From SABI01 sp963677695 (lineage in GTDB: Bacteria > Spirochaetota > Spirochaetia > Sphaerochaetales > Sphaerochaetaceae): a stretch of DNA of 64,000 nt. The position numbers were made by a program, and so were the translations under genes. Location of the stretch: contig CAXXUJ010000001.1 in the NCBI GenBank assembly GCA_963677695.2, positions 1,984,001 to 2,048,000 of the forward strand. The letters are read 5' to 3'. Below the pieces are notes generated by a model. That model did no database searches and had not been told where the DNA came from. It saw only the letters and a list, made by a program, of their open reading frames with translations. Below are positions 17,864 through 26,225 of the stretch, piece after piece. How positions within the stretch are numbered: position 1 is the stretch's first letter; every line of letters starts with the position of its first letter.

Positions 17864-19441
17864 CTAAAGCGAAAAATCAAAATACTTTGTATCCATAATT
17901 TTTAGGGTGTCTGAAACCTCTGGGACGAAATCCATGTTATCCAGAATATCTTTCTGAAGGTCTATTCCTGGGGCTATCTCAGTGAGTAAAAGACCTTTCG
18001 GTGTGAGCCTGAATACACAACGCTCAGTGATGTACATAACATCCTGATCTTTTTCTATAGCGAGTTCCCCGGAGAAGGATACCTGTTCGGCTTCCTGTAC
18101 AAATTTTCTTGCTGTCCCCTCATTCACGATATTCAGCTCTCCTTCTTTGAATGAGAGTTCCATTCCCTTGCCATCCATAAAACTGGTCATGAACACGATC
18201 TTATGATTGCTCTGGGTGAGATTGATGAAGCCTCCGACACCGATGATTATTTTACCGACTTTACTGACTCCGACATCGCCTTTTGGGCTGATCTGAGCTG
18301 CACCGACATACACTCCGTCCAGATTGCCTCCGTCATAAAAATCAAACATGGTAGGCATGTCGGTGATCATCTGAGCGTTGAGCGTGGCCCCGAACCCAGG
18401 AACAGGAAGAGGAATACCACCAATGAGACCTACTTCGTTCGTCATTACAATCTCATCCCATTTCCCACTTTCTGTGGCTATGGTCGAAATCAGTCCAGGA
18501 ATACCGACTCCAAGATTGATCACATCACCTGATTTGATTTCATCATATGCCCGACGGGCAATGATATACTGGTCATAACGCTTCTTGTTCCCTGGAATGA
18601 TTGAAACCATTTTCTCTATATATGGAACGACTTTTTCTGTAGGGAGAACTGATTCTCCGCTGAGAGCGCGCTGACTCTTTTCAAAGACACATTGCATCTG
18701 TGCCGGATTGACAACAATATAGTCAACAACTTTCCCGGGAAGTAACACAGATTTCGCGGGGAAACGTTTGCTTGAAGTATGTTCGACCTGCACAACGACA
18801 ATTCCCCCGTTGGCCTTCGTAGCCATGGCGATAGTCGTGGCGTCGACAAAGGCAGCTTCATTATCAAACGAAATATTTCCTCGTTCATCAGCTGCTGAAC
18901 CACAAATGAAAGCAATATCCAGTTTAGGAGTTTCATACTGAAGATATTCTTTACCTTCTATTGTAATAAGTGTCGCGACATCAGGTTCGGCCTTCGCTCT
19001 TTCATTGAGTCGACCTCCGTGTTGTCTGGGATCTACCGATGTTTTCAACCCGACTTCACTGATGACAGCAGGTTTTTTGCCCGCTGCTGCTCTGTATAGA
19101 TGAGAGATGATTCCCTGAGGAAGATTGAAACCCGCTACCCGTTCATTGGCGATCATACGGGCTATTGACGGGGTGGAACTGAACTGTCCCATGATGACTT
19201 TATCAACCAGTCCCTCAGCATTCTGGAACATGGCATCTGCATATGCTCCGGGCATTGCGATTCCTAGTGCTGTTGCCCCCCAAAGTGTCAAGCCTTTCGG
19301 AGTCTGTGTCTCACGGTAGCGATCTCCCAGGGTTTTAACGAGCAGATCCGGGTTACATACTGTGCATACACCGTTTACGGACATGACGTCATTGTCTTTC
19401 ACCAGATTTGCCGCAGCTTCGGCAGAAATTATTTTGGCCAT
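17864..19441 (-). CDS. Fused alpha/beta acyl-CoA:carboxylate CoA-transferase (propionate/acetate type)
   Basis: This 525-residue protein joins both subunits of a family I CoA-transferase. The N-terminal half resembles the alpha subunit (SVNGVCTV near residue 20). The C-terminal half has VINLGVGIPGL (307-317) and the catalytic glutamate Glu336 in TNEVGLIGG. It moves CoA from acetyl- or acyl-CoA to a carboxylic acid, activating the substrate without ATP, and so fits the head of a short-chain acyl-CoA operon. Its own ATG at 19441 lacks a ribosome site; a six-codon leader with a very strong site lies just upstream (19458-19478). Transcription probably starts at the -24/-12 promoter at 19563-19578. 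Confidence 0.92.
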   Translation of the reverse strand: MAKIISAEAAANLVKDNDVMSVNGVCTVCNPDLLVKTLGDRYRETQTPKGLTLWGATALGIAMPGAYADAMFQNAEGLVDKVIMGQFSSTPSIARMIANERVAGFNLPQGIISHLYRAAAGKKPAVISEVGLKTSVDPRQHGGRLNERAKAEPDVATLITIEGKEYLQYETPKLDIAFICGSAADERGNISFDNEAAFVDATTIAMATKANGGIVVVQVEHTSSKRFPAKSVLLPGKVVDYIVVNPAQMQCVFEKSQRALSGESVLPTEKVVPYIEKMVSIIPGNKKRYDQYIIARRAYDEIKSGDVINLGVGIPGLISTIATESGKWDEIVMTNEVGLIGGIPLPVPGFGATLNAQMITDMPTMFDFYDGGNLDGVYVGAAQISPKGDVGVSKVGKIIIGVGGFINLTQSNHKIVFMTSFMDGKGMELSFKEGELNIVNEGTARKFVQEAEQVSFSGELAIEKDQDVMYITERCVFRLTPKGLLLTEIAPGIDLQKDILDNMDFVPEVSDTLKIMDTKYFDFSL

Positions 19442-19457
19442 AACAATCTTGTATGAA

Positions 19458-19478
19458 TTATCTCATAGGGATAGTCAT
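19458..19478 (-). CDS. Six-codon leader peptide (MTIPMR) before the CoA-transferase gene
   Basis: AAAGGAGGAG (19480-19489) is the strongest ribosome site nearby and precedes an ATG that opens a six-codon frame ending at 19458. The CoA-transferase start follows 16 bases later, out of frame and without its own site. This arrangement suggests translation by coupling or re-initiation. It may be accidental; no experiment-independent proof is possible. Confidence 0.4.
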   Translation of the reverse strand: MTIPMR

Positions 19479-19562
19479 ACTCCTCCTTTCATTAATGTTG
19501 GTCCGTATGAGATAACTTGTTCTTATTTGTTATTCCTTCATACCTGACTTAATAGATGAAAA

Positions 19563-19578
19563 GCAATTTAGATGCCAA
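19563..19578 (-). promoter_or_regulatory. Sigma-54 (-24/-12) promoter of the CoA-transferase operon
   Basis: Read on the minus strand the site is TTGGCATCTAAATTGC, matching the TTGGCAY-N4/5-TTGC consensus with GG and GC separated by exactly 10 bp. Transcription would start near 19551, giving a leader of about 110 bases. A sigma-54 activator gene lies immediately upstream on the chromosome. Confidence 0.85.
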
Positions 19579-19713
19579 ATTATGAAAATATGGACTAGAA
19601 CAAGAAAAAAATGCAAAATATTATATTATAAAGAATAAAAAGTTTCGGTGCAGAGTGGATTCCTGAAAAGAAAACTTGTATCTGTGAGAAGATGAATAGT
19701 GGAAGACACCCTT

Positions 19714-19761
19714 TGAGATTATCGATATACAATTTGAACTAATATGAAACAATTTGAGACT
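19714..19761. promoter_or_regulatory. Phased TGARAC repeats: probable activator-binding enhancer
   Basis: TGAACTA (19735), TGAAACA (19745) and TGAGACT (19755) recur at exact 10-bp steps, with a further TGAGATT at 19714. The array lies about 170 bp upstream of the -24 element, the usual place for sigma-54 enhancers, and the same kind of array occurs at 23281-23330. Nothing else is seen in the 19442-19973 gap. Confidence 0.7.
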
Positions 19762-19973
19762 CGTCAGAATCTCTCACTCATAGGATTTTTCCTGTATGTA
19801 GGATCTGGTGACAGAGAGAAGAAGATATGAATGAACAGCAGCAGAGAAGTTTCCTGCATGTTATATTTGACACGGAAAAAAGGAAGTACAGAATATTATT
19901 GCCACATCGGATCATCTCTGCCGGTTTAAATTTATACAGGGGAAATGGACAGAGCAAAAACATTCGGGGGTGT

Positions 19974-21347
19974 TTACATTTCTATCTTGCTGTTATATTT
20001 GCACAGTTTGCGGTATAACGTGCTCCTTGAGATTCCAAGGATTTCTGCCGCGGCATTGCGGTTTCCATTGGTTTTAACAAGGGCGTTGAGTATTTTGTCT
20101 TCTTCAATTTTATTGTATTTATCAGAAATGGACGTCTCATCAGGAAGTACAGTCTTTTCCGTGGGAATATCCGGTGTTGATAGTGAATGCAGGAAATCAT
20201 CACCCTGCAATAGCTTTTCAACTGTTCGTGGTGTTATAAGATTTTCTTCTGAAAGCACAACGAGTTTCTCGACAATGTTCCGTAGTTCTCTCACGTTCCC
20301 TGGCCATTCGTATTCCATGAACATGGGGTAGGCTTCTTCGCAGACCCTGTGATGTTCCTTATACAGATTGTTAAGGATTACTACGAAATGGTTGATGAGC
20401 GGTATGATATCATTTTTTCGTTCTCTTAAAGGGGGAATGGTGAGAAAAATTACTCCTATCCGATATAACAGATCTTCTCGGAAGAGATTGTCCCTTACCA
20501 TCTGTTTTAGATTTTTGTTTGTTGCTGAGATAAATCTGATGTCAAGATCAATGGTTTTTGTTCCTCCCACTCTCTTGAATTTCCTGTTCTCGATTACCCT
20601 GAGAAGTTTTACCTGAAGTTCAAGGGGAATGTCGCCGATCTCATCCAGGAACACCGTCCCCCCGTTTGCAGACTCAAGAAGTCCTATATGTCCTGTGTTC
20701 GAGGCGTTTGTGAAAGCTCCCTTCTCATAACCGAACAGTTCAGACTCCATCAGGGATGGTGTCATCTGTGGAATACAGATGGGAACGAAGGGTTTATTTT
20801 TTCTATCGCTGTTGTCATGAATCAGCTGTGCAATGATCTCTTTTCCCACACCGGATTCACCGGTGATGACCACGCTGACATTCGTATGGGCGATTTTAAG
20901 TGCTTTTTCAACGATACCCTGCATTTTCTCATCTATGAAGACAGGCGTGTTGTCTTTCTTCATGAGATACTCGTACAGTTGGGCATTCTCTCGTCTGTAA
21001 TATTCAAGATGCAGATTGAGCTTGTCAATTTCCCTGAGAAGCTCATTGGGCAACATGCAATAAGTGACCACATAATCCAGCAGATTCTTGTTACCACGAA
21101 CTATCTTGCTCTCGGAATATACCCATTTATCATCTTTTGCATGGAAAAACTCTTTTGCATCGCAATCAAGTTCAAACGCCTTTTCACTTGCAGACTTGTC
21201 ATACAGTTTTTCCTGTATTAGTTCTGTTGAACCTTTGCCCGCGACATCGGAAGGCTTCAGACCAAGGTGAGAAAGAAACTGGTCGCTGACATAGCGGAAT
21301 TTCTTATCCTCCCGCGTACCGTTATCGGTATCATTCTGGAAAGACAT
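19974..21347 (-). CDS. Sigma-54-dependent transcriptional activator (PAS-like sensor, AAA+, Fis HTH)
   Basis: A 457-residue enhancer-binding protein. Residues 15-110 look like a PAS-type sensor. The AAA+ core has Walker A GESGVGK at 163-169 and Walker B TVFLDE at 231-236. A Fis-type helix-turn-helix lies at the C-terminus (NGNRNAAAEILGISRSTLYRKL). The loop that contacts sigma-54, normally GAFTGA, reads GAFTNA here (210-215). It lies directly before the CoA-transferase operon and after the YjiH-type transporter, both of which carry -24/-12 promoters and similar upstream repeats, so it very probably activates both in response to a small ligand. Confidence 0.92.
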   Translation of the reverse strand: MSFQNDTDNGTREDKKFRYVSDQFLSHLGLKPSDVAGKGSTELIQEKLYDKSASEKAFELDCDAKEFFHAKDDKWVYSESKIVRGNKNLLDYVVTYCMLPNELLREIDKLNLHLEYYRRENAQLYEYLMKKDNTPVFIDEKMQGIVEKALKIAHTNVSVVITGESGVGKEIIAQLIHDNSDRKNKPFVPICIPQMTPSLMESELFGYEKGAFTNASNTGHIGLLESANGGTVFLDEIGDIPLELQVKLLRVIENRKFKRVGGTKTIDLDIRFISATNKNLKQMVRDNLFREDLLYRIGVIFLTIPPLRERKNDIIPLINHFVVILNNLYKEHHRVCEEAYPMFMEYEWPGNVRELRNIVEKLVVLSEENLITPRTVEKLLQGDDFLHSLSTPDIPTEKTVLPDETSISDKYNKIEEDKILNALVKTNGNRNAAAEILGISRSTLYRKLCKYNSKIEM

Positions 21348-21503
21348 TCCAGAACCATTGCGTTGAATTGATTTTTTTCTTCATCCTCTACATCGAAATA
21401 ACTCATAAGGTTTCGAATTCTCCTTGCTCTGAATGATTATATCATGAGAAGTCGATTCCTATCAAAAATATAATTGCATCCTGTGTCTTTCATTCTTTGT
21501 ATC

Positions 21504-21529
21504 AGGAAGCCTGCAGAGGCAGGCTTCCT
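21504..21529 (-). terminator. Perfect 11-bp hairpin after the transporter gene
   Basis: AGGAAGCCTGC (21504-21514) and GCAGGCTTCCT (21519-21529) form a perfect stem with an AGAG loop. It lies 11 bp beyond the stop of the YjiH-type gene and before the activator gene. A clear T-run is missing, so it may be a weak terminator. Confidence 0.65.
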
Positions 21530-21540
21530 AAGTTCTGATG

Positions 21541-22875
21541 TTAAAAAATGATCATTGCCAATACACCGGCTATCAACACCGAAAGAATGATTCGATAGAG
21601 TGAAACCAGCATGTACTTAGGTAAACTGAAATCCAGGTCTGTGGCTAGGAAACAGGGCAGAGATCCGCAGAAGAATATAATCTGTGAAACAGAGGTGACA
21701 CAGATGACAAAGCGTGTGGCGATGTCAAGGCTGTTGACCATCGCACATGAAAGAACTACGTCAACCAGTGTGAATCCTGCGGCACGGGCTGCAAGAAGGG
21801 GTTCTGATAATCCCACTATTCTGGTGAATGGATAGAAAGCATAGGCTATGATGTTGAAGATAGGTGTGTAATTCAGAATGACCAGGGCAGCAACGGCGAC
21901 TGATCCCATGACTGGCATCAGGCCCCAGATCATGAATGCAGCCTGTTTCAATGCAATCCACAGTGTTTCCAATATGCTTGGTGAGGTGGAGCATGTCGTC
22001 AGACCGTCCTCCGCAGCTATCCAGAATGGATTCCCTTCCCTTTTCTCTTCAGGACGAGGATCTCCCGTATAGCAGGTGTCGGGTATGGCAGAAATGGGCC
22101 AGAGCCGGCAGGTAATTGAAGATACGATGAGGGTGACAAGGAACGAAGCTCCAACGAACAGGGTCCAGATATCAGTTATATGACCGACACGAGCCTGAAT
22201 CATCATGAAGGTGATAGAGACGGTGCCGAATCCTGTCAGCAGTATTACACCCTCTCGACGGGTATAGCGGCCTTCCTTGTAGAGATTGTTCGTCACAAGA
22301 GATCCAACAGTGAAACTTCCTGTAAAGCAGGCAAGGCAGTTGACGGCAGCAAGTCCGGGCAGTCTAAACACCTTGCGCATAATGGGCTGAGCGAATACGC
22401 CGACAAACTCAAAGAGGCCGAAGTTTGAAAGGAAAGAGACACAGATAGAACCTGTGATGATGACAAGAGTCCATGGAATGATGATCGTTCCGTACATCGT
22501 TGGAATGATAGAGGGTACCATAAGAAATTCGGGTCCTTGGTTTGTGAAGAACATGATTGAGGTCGGGATAGCTAAAATGCCGAAAAGAGAGAAGAATTTG
22601 CTGTATCCGGTCTTGTTCCAGGTCTTCCGTACGAACGGAAGGACAACCCCGATGATGCACATGACCAGAGCGAAATATCTCATAAATGTAGGAAATGTAC
22701 TTGAAATGAATGTATTCACATGATCCAGCAGGACTGAAGATGTATCTCCGATGGTAATAGGGATGAACACTGAAAAAATACCGAATCCGCTTAAGATAAT
22801 TGCTTTTAAAATGTTTTGAGGAGTCCAAATTTTGTCTGTTTTATTTGGGACAGCCACCTCTGCAGAATTGCTCAT
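21541..22875 (-). CDS. YjiH-family membrane transporter with nucleoside-gate-like domains
   Basis: A 444-residue integral membrane protein with about 10-11 helices. It resembles the YjiH/'nucleoside recognition' family: the NFGLFEFVGVFAQPIMRKVFRLPG segment and the following GSFTVGS/TNNLYKEGRYTRREGVIL stretch are typical of Gate domains. The cargo is not established for the family. ATG 22875 has AGGAGG upstream. A -24/-12 promoter and phased upstream repeats like those of the CoA-transferase operon point to shared control, so it may import a substrate of that pathway. Confidence 0.8.
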   Translation of the reverse strand: MSNSAEVAVPNKTDKIWTPQNILKAIILSGFGIFSVFIPITIGDTSSVLLDHVNTFISSTFPTFMRYFALVMCIIGVVLPFVRKTWNKTGYSKFFSLFGILAIPTSIMFFTNQGPEFLMVPSIIPTMYGTIIIPWTLVIITGSICVSFLSNFGLFEFVGVFAQPIMRKVFRLPGLAAVNCLACFTGSFTVGSLVTNNLYKEGRYTRREGVILLTGFGTVSITFMMIQARVGHITDIWTLFVGASFLVTLIVSSITCRLWPISAIPDTCYTGDPRPEEKREGNPFWIAAEDGLTTCSTSPSILETLWIALKQAAFMIWGLMPVMGSVAVAALVILNYTPIFNIIAYAFYPFTRIVGLSEPLLAARAAGFTLVDVVLSCAMVNSLDIATRFVICVTSVSQIIFFCGSLPCFLATDLDFSLPKYMLVSLYRIILSVLIAGVLAMIIF

Positions 22876-23117
22876 ATAAACCTCCTAATGTTTAATGCAG
22901 CTCTATTTCCTATACAAAGGAATTTTTCAACCAATATGACCGGGCATAAAACGGGTTGAAATTCCTGTTGATGTGAATGACATGTAACACAGTCACTTCC
23001 GACAATCGATACACATCAGAGATTTATCCTCCTTTCTTTCTCCTTTGATTCTTTCCTGTCCATTACGCAGGGAAGTGTCAGGGCAAGGATGCCCCATTCA
23101 GCACATCCATGTATTTT

Positions 23118-23133
23118 GCAATTAATATGCCAA
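23118..23133 (-). promoter_or_regulatory. Sigma-54 (-24/-12) promoter of the YjiH-type transporter
   Basis: On the minus strand the site reads TTGGCATATTAATTGC, again with GG and GC exactly 10 bp apart. Transcription would begin near 23106, leaving a leader of roughly 230 bases before the gene. Confidence 0.85.
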
Positions 23134-23280
23134 ACTGGAGAAAGCATGAGTATTCGCGATGAGAAGCTTCTATTTATAATTGATGTAATAAATTAGTTTG
23201 ATTCGAAAATGGAGGTGGTATTGGAAAAATGTGAATGGGTCCAAATATCTAGAATCATTTGAGGCGTGGGGAGGCTTATA

Positions 23281-23330
23281 CTCTGAGACTACATGAGACT
23301 ATTTGAATCATATTGAAACATATTCGATCA
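23281..23330. promoter_or_regulatory. Five 10-bp-phased TGARAC-type repeats: probable enhancer
   Basis: Starting every 10 bp from 23284 are TGAGACT, TGAGACT, TGAATCA, TGAAACA and the weaker TCGATCA. Spacing of one helical turn puts all copies on one face of the DNA. The array is about 170 bp upstream of the -24/-12 promoter, as at the CoA-transferase operon. The rest of the 22876-23563 gap shows no gene I can support. Confidence 0.72.
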
Positions 23331-23563
23331 CCTGGTATTCCTTAAGGGAATGACAGGTGTGAATTGTACAGTGTGCGTTTGCTATCGGCTTTGGATCTGT
23401 TCGCGGTTTGCTCTTTTAGACGCGTTGAACACTTCCCTGTACGGGACTCCTAAAACATGGCGATAGAATCATGGTCATGAGAGCCTGGAAGCATCCTACG
23501 GCTATTTCCCTTCTATCGGGGGTGAGGTTTTTCTCTGAGTGCATCGATATCTCAGGGAGCTTA

Positions 23564-24754
23564 CTATCCGACCCGAGCCATCTTCCTGTAGAGGGCTGCC
23601 ATCGGCTTGAAAAAGATCCCCTCCATCTCTTTCTTCACATTCTTCAGCTCTTTTCGAATGGGTATATTCTGAGGACAGTGTTTTTCGCATTTCCCGCATT
23701 CGGTGCACTGGGAGGCAAATCCCGGTTTCTTTGCTCCGACACCCAGTTCCATCATGTATTTGAATGTTCCCCGTTTCCCCTCCAGAAGATACTTTTCGTT
23801 ATACAGTGAGAATGCCTGAGGAATATTCACTCCCGAGGGGCATGGCATACAGTACGAACATCCGGTACAGGGAACCTTCGTCTTTTCGAGCATCACACGC
23901 TTTACATTGTCATATATCTCAAGCTCTCGCGAGGTGAGAGAGTCAGCTTCGACCTCGGAAGCGATTCTTATATTCTCATCAAGCTGGGACTGTTCATTCA
24001 TACCGGATAGTACGACATTCACCTCCTGGTGGTTCCAGATCCATCTGAGCGACCAGTCTGCAGGCGTCCGTGCTTCATCATATTCCCTGAATTCATCAGT
24101 GATGACCTTGGGAAGCTGATTGACCAGCTGTCCGCCTCTCAGGGGTTCCATGATCATGACAGGAATACCGAGGGAATGGGCTCTCTGCAGTCCTGACTTT
24201 CCCGCCTGATTGTTCTCATCAAGATAGTTGTACTGAATCTGACAGAAATCCCAGGGGTAGGCAGTGATCAGTTCCTCAAACCCTTCCTTCACTCCATGGA
24301 AGGAGAATCCGAGATTCCTGATGACTCCTTCCTTCTTCAATCCTTCCAGCCAGTCAATGACACCGAGTTTCTTCATCCTCTCGAAGCCTGCTCTGTCGGC
24401 GAACATGTGAAGCAGGTAGTAATCTATATAGTCAGTATTGAGCCTCTGAAGCTGTGTCGCGAAAATCTTCTTCGCTCTATCAAGTGAATTGATCATGAAC
24501 TGGGGCAGTTTTGTCGCGATGTAGACTCGTTCCCTGTAACCGTCAGCTAAAGCTTTACCAAGAAGGGGTTCACTCTTTCCTCCGTGATAGGGGTAGGCTG
24601 TATCGAAGTAGTTTACACCGCGATCGGCGGCATCTCGAATCAGGGCGATCGCTTTTTCTTCATCGATTGACGATCCTTTCATAGGGAGCCGCATGCATCC
24701 GAATCCGAGGATAGAAAGTGAATTCCCGTTTTTACTGTTTATTCTGGTAAGCAC
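23564..24754 (-). CDS. Aldo/keto reductase with C-terminal 4Fe-4S domain
   Basis: Residues 1-275 are an aldo/keto reductase barrel (FGCMRLPM, YFDTAYPYHGGKSE, NLGFSFHG). The remaining 120 residues form a ferredoxin-like tail with two cysteine clusters, CTGCSYCMPCP and CTECGKCEKHCP. This is the usual build of the bacterial 'oxidoreductase of aldo/keto family' found in anaerobes; the physiological substrate is unknown. Initiation is at GTG 24754 with GAAGG upstream. Its promoter (24786-24816) has the 19-bp MerR-type spacing shared across the island, so it is the first of the genes likely induced together. Confidence 0.9.
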   Translation of the reverse strand: MLTRINSKNGNSLSILGFGCMRLPMKGSSIDEEKAIALIRDAADRGVNYFDTAYPYHGGKSEPLLGKALADGYRERVYIATKLPQFMINSLDRAKKIFATQLQRLNTDYIDYYLLHMFADRAGFERMKKLGVIDWLEGLKKEGVIRNLGFSFHGVKEGFEELITAYPWDFCQIQYNYLDENNQAGKSGLQRAHSLGIPVMIMEPLRGGQLVNQLPKVITDEFREYDEARTPADWSLRWIWNHQEVNVVLSGMNEQSQLDENIRIASEVEADSLTSRELEIYDNVKRVMLEKTKVPCTGCSYCMPCPSGVNIPQAFSLYNEKYLLEGKRGTFKYMMELGVGAKKPGFASQCTECGKCEKHCPQNIPIRKELKNVKKEMEGIFFKPMAALYRKMARVG

Positions 24755-24785
24755 GATATGACCTTCTTTATAAGAGATGTCTTGA

Positions 24786-24816
24786 ATGGTACATGATGGA
24801 GCTTACTCTAGGTCAA
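24786..24816 (-). promoter_or_regulatory. MerR-type promoter, site 1 (aldo/keto reductase)
   Basis: TTGACC, 19 bp, TACCAT. The spacer begins TAGAGTAAGCTC. Overlong spacing with a dyad in the spacer is typical of promoters untwisted by MerR activators. Confidence 0.75.
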
Positions 24817-24896
24817 GATATAGAGGGGGATTTTCTTCCGTAAAGGCAGAGAAGACGAGAATGAATAAAAATCACGTGTTTTATTAAAAAAGCCTA

Positions 24897-24927
24897 TTGA
24901 CCTTGAGCGAACTCTAGGTTGTACATT
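24897..24927 (+). promoter_or_regulatory. MerR-type promoter, site 2 (alpha/beta hydrolase)
   Basis: TTGACC, 19 bp, TACATT. The spacer contains TTGAGCGAACTCTAGG, an imperfect dyad of the same kind as the other sites. Confidence 0.8.
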
Positions 24928-24959
24928 TGTGACATCTTAATTTTGGAAGGAGAATTTCC

Positions 24960-26015
24960 ATGAGAAAAATTATATTATTTTCTCTCCTGCTTGCACTCAC
25001 AGGTTTCATCTTTATCGGATGCAGTACGACTGAAGCAGTGAGTGAAACAGAACAGCCTATCTATCTTACCTATGATCTGCGTGATACGGTTACTCTTGAA
25101 CCGGTTTCATATACAAACCGATACGGAATCGAAATCGCAGGACATATGTTCCTGCCGGCAGATATAGATAAGACACAGAAGTATCCCGCGGTGATCATCG
25201 GTACACCTTACGGCGGAGTGAAGGAACAGGGTGCAGGTGTGTACGGCATGAATATGGCAGAGCGGGGCTATGTAGCCATCGCCTTTGACGAATCCTTCAA
25301 TGGAGAGAGCGGCGGAGAACCGAGAGATGTTTCTTCTCCCGATTTCTTTGTCGAGGATTTCAGTGCAGGCGTTGACTATCTCGGATCGCTTCCGTTCGTG
25401 GACAGAGATAAAATCGGAGCAATCGGTATCTGTGGAAGCGGAGGATTTTCCCTGACTGCGGCTCAGGTCGATACGCGGATCAAGGCGGTTGTTACAGCCA
25501 GCATGTATGATATCAGTAGTATGACACGTGATGGTCTCGGGTACTACATCACAGATGATATGAGGGATGCAACGCTCGAACAGCTCAGTCAGCAGCGTTG
25601 GGTGGATTTTGAACAAGGATACCCGGCAATGCCTCAGGGCGGCTGGCCGACAGACGGTCCTGCCGATTTCATACCCGAAGGTATTCCCCCGGTCATGGCT
25701 GAGTTCTGGGAGTACTATGCGATGGAACGCGGCTGGCACCCCAACACGATCGATAATTTCACGCTCACGAGCGCTATGTCTTTCATGAACTTCTCTCTGC
25801 TTGATCATATTGACGATATCTCTCCGCGACCGATTCTGTTCATCATGGGCGAGAATGCTCACTCACGCTACTACACTGAAGAAGCGTACGAGAAGGCAGG
25901 AGATCCCAAGGAACTGGTGATCATTCCCGGAGCACGTCATATAGATCTGTATGACAGAGAGGATATGATTCCTTTTGAAAAGATTGATTCCTTTTTCACT
26001 GAGCACCTCCAATAA
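24960..26015 (+). CDS. Exported alpha/beta-hydrolase lipoprotein (dienelactone-hydrolase-like)
   Basis: A 351-residue protein beginning with a lipoprotein signal (lipobox IFIGCS, Cys21), so it is anchored at the membrane outside the cytoplasm. The alpha/beta-hydrolase fold shows a nucleophile elbow in GICGSGGFS (Ser160 most likely, Cys158 possible) and a catalytic His327 in GARHIDLYD. The family includes esterases, dienelactone hydrolases and acetyl-xylan-type enzymes. A GGAAGGAG site precedes ATG 24960. It is a one-gene unit: a MerR-type promoter lies upstream and an 11-bp terminator hairpin downstream. Substrate unknown. Confidence 0.85.
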   Translation: MRKIILFSLLLALTGFIFIGCSTTEAVSETEQPIYLTYDLRDTVTLEPVSYTNRYGIEIAGHMFLPADIDKTQKYPAVIIGTPYGGVKEQGAGVYGMNMAERGYVAIAFDESFNGESGGEPRDVSSPDFFVEDFSAGVDYLGSLPFVDRDKIGAIGICGSGGFSLTAAQVDTRIKAVVTASMYDISSMTRDGLGYYITDDMRDATLEQLSQQRWVDFEQGYPAMPQGGWPTDGPADFIPEGIPPVMAEFWEYYAMERGWHPNTIDNFTLTSAMSFMNFSLLDHIDDISPRPILFIMGENAHSRYYTEEAYEKAGDPKELVIIPGARHIDLYDREDMIPFEKIDSFFTEHLQ

Positions 26016-26035
26016 TCACATGTTTCACTATGACT

Positions 26036-26062
26036 GCACCTGCTTCCACGTGAAGCAGGTGC
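26036..26062 (+). terminator. Terminator hairpin after the hydrolase gene
   Basis: GCACCTGCTTC and GAAGCAGGTGC form a perfect 11-bp stem with a CACGT loop, 21 bp after the stop codon. No T-run follows. Confidence 0.7.
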
Positions 26063-26132
26063 GTGTGTGTGAGAGACTTTTCCTGAGCTGAAATCAATTT
26101 CTGAAATCTAGGTCATATCACGTTACGATGTA

Positions 26133-26163
26133 TTGACCTAGAGTTAACTCTAGTTTGTACATT
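26133..26163 (+). promoter_or_regulatory. MerR-type promoter, site 3 (cupin operon)
   Basis: TTGACC, 19 bp, TACATT, with the perfect palindrome CTAGAGTTAACTCTAG filling most of the spacer. This is the best example of the motif in the window. Confidence 0.85.
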
Positions 26164-26225
26164 TTGTTCAGAAACATCTCTGAATAACTCAGAACGCGAT
26201 TCAGGGATATATAAGGACTAATTTG

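Noticed and set aside
25107..25862. A 251-codon frame opposite the alpha/beta hydrolase
   Set aside because: Antisense shadow; the plus-strand lipoprotein has signal peptide, active-site motifs and ribosome site.
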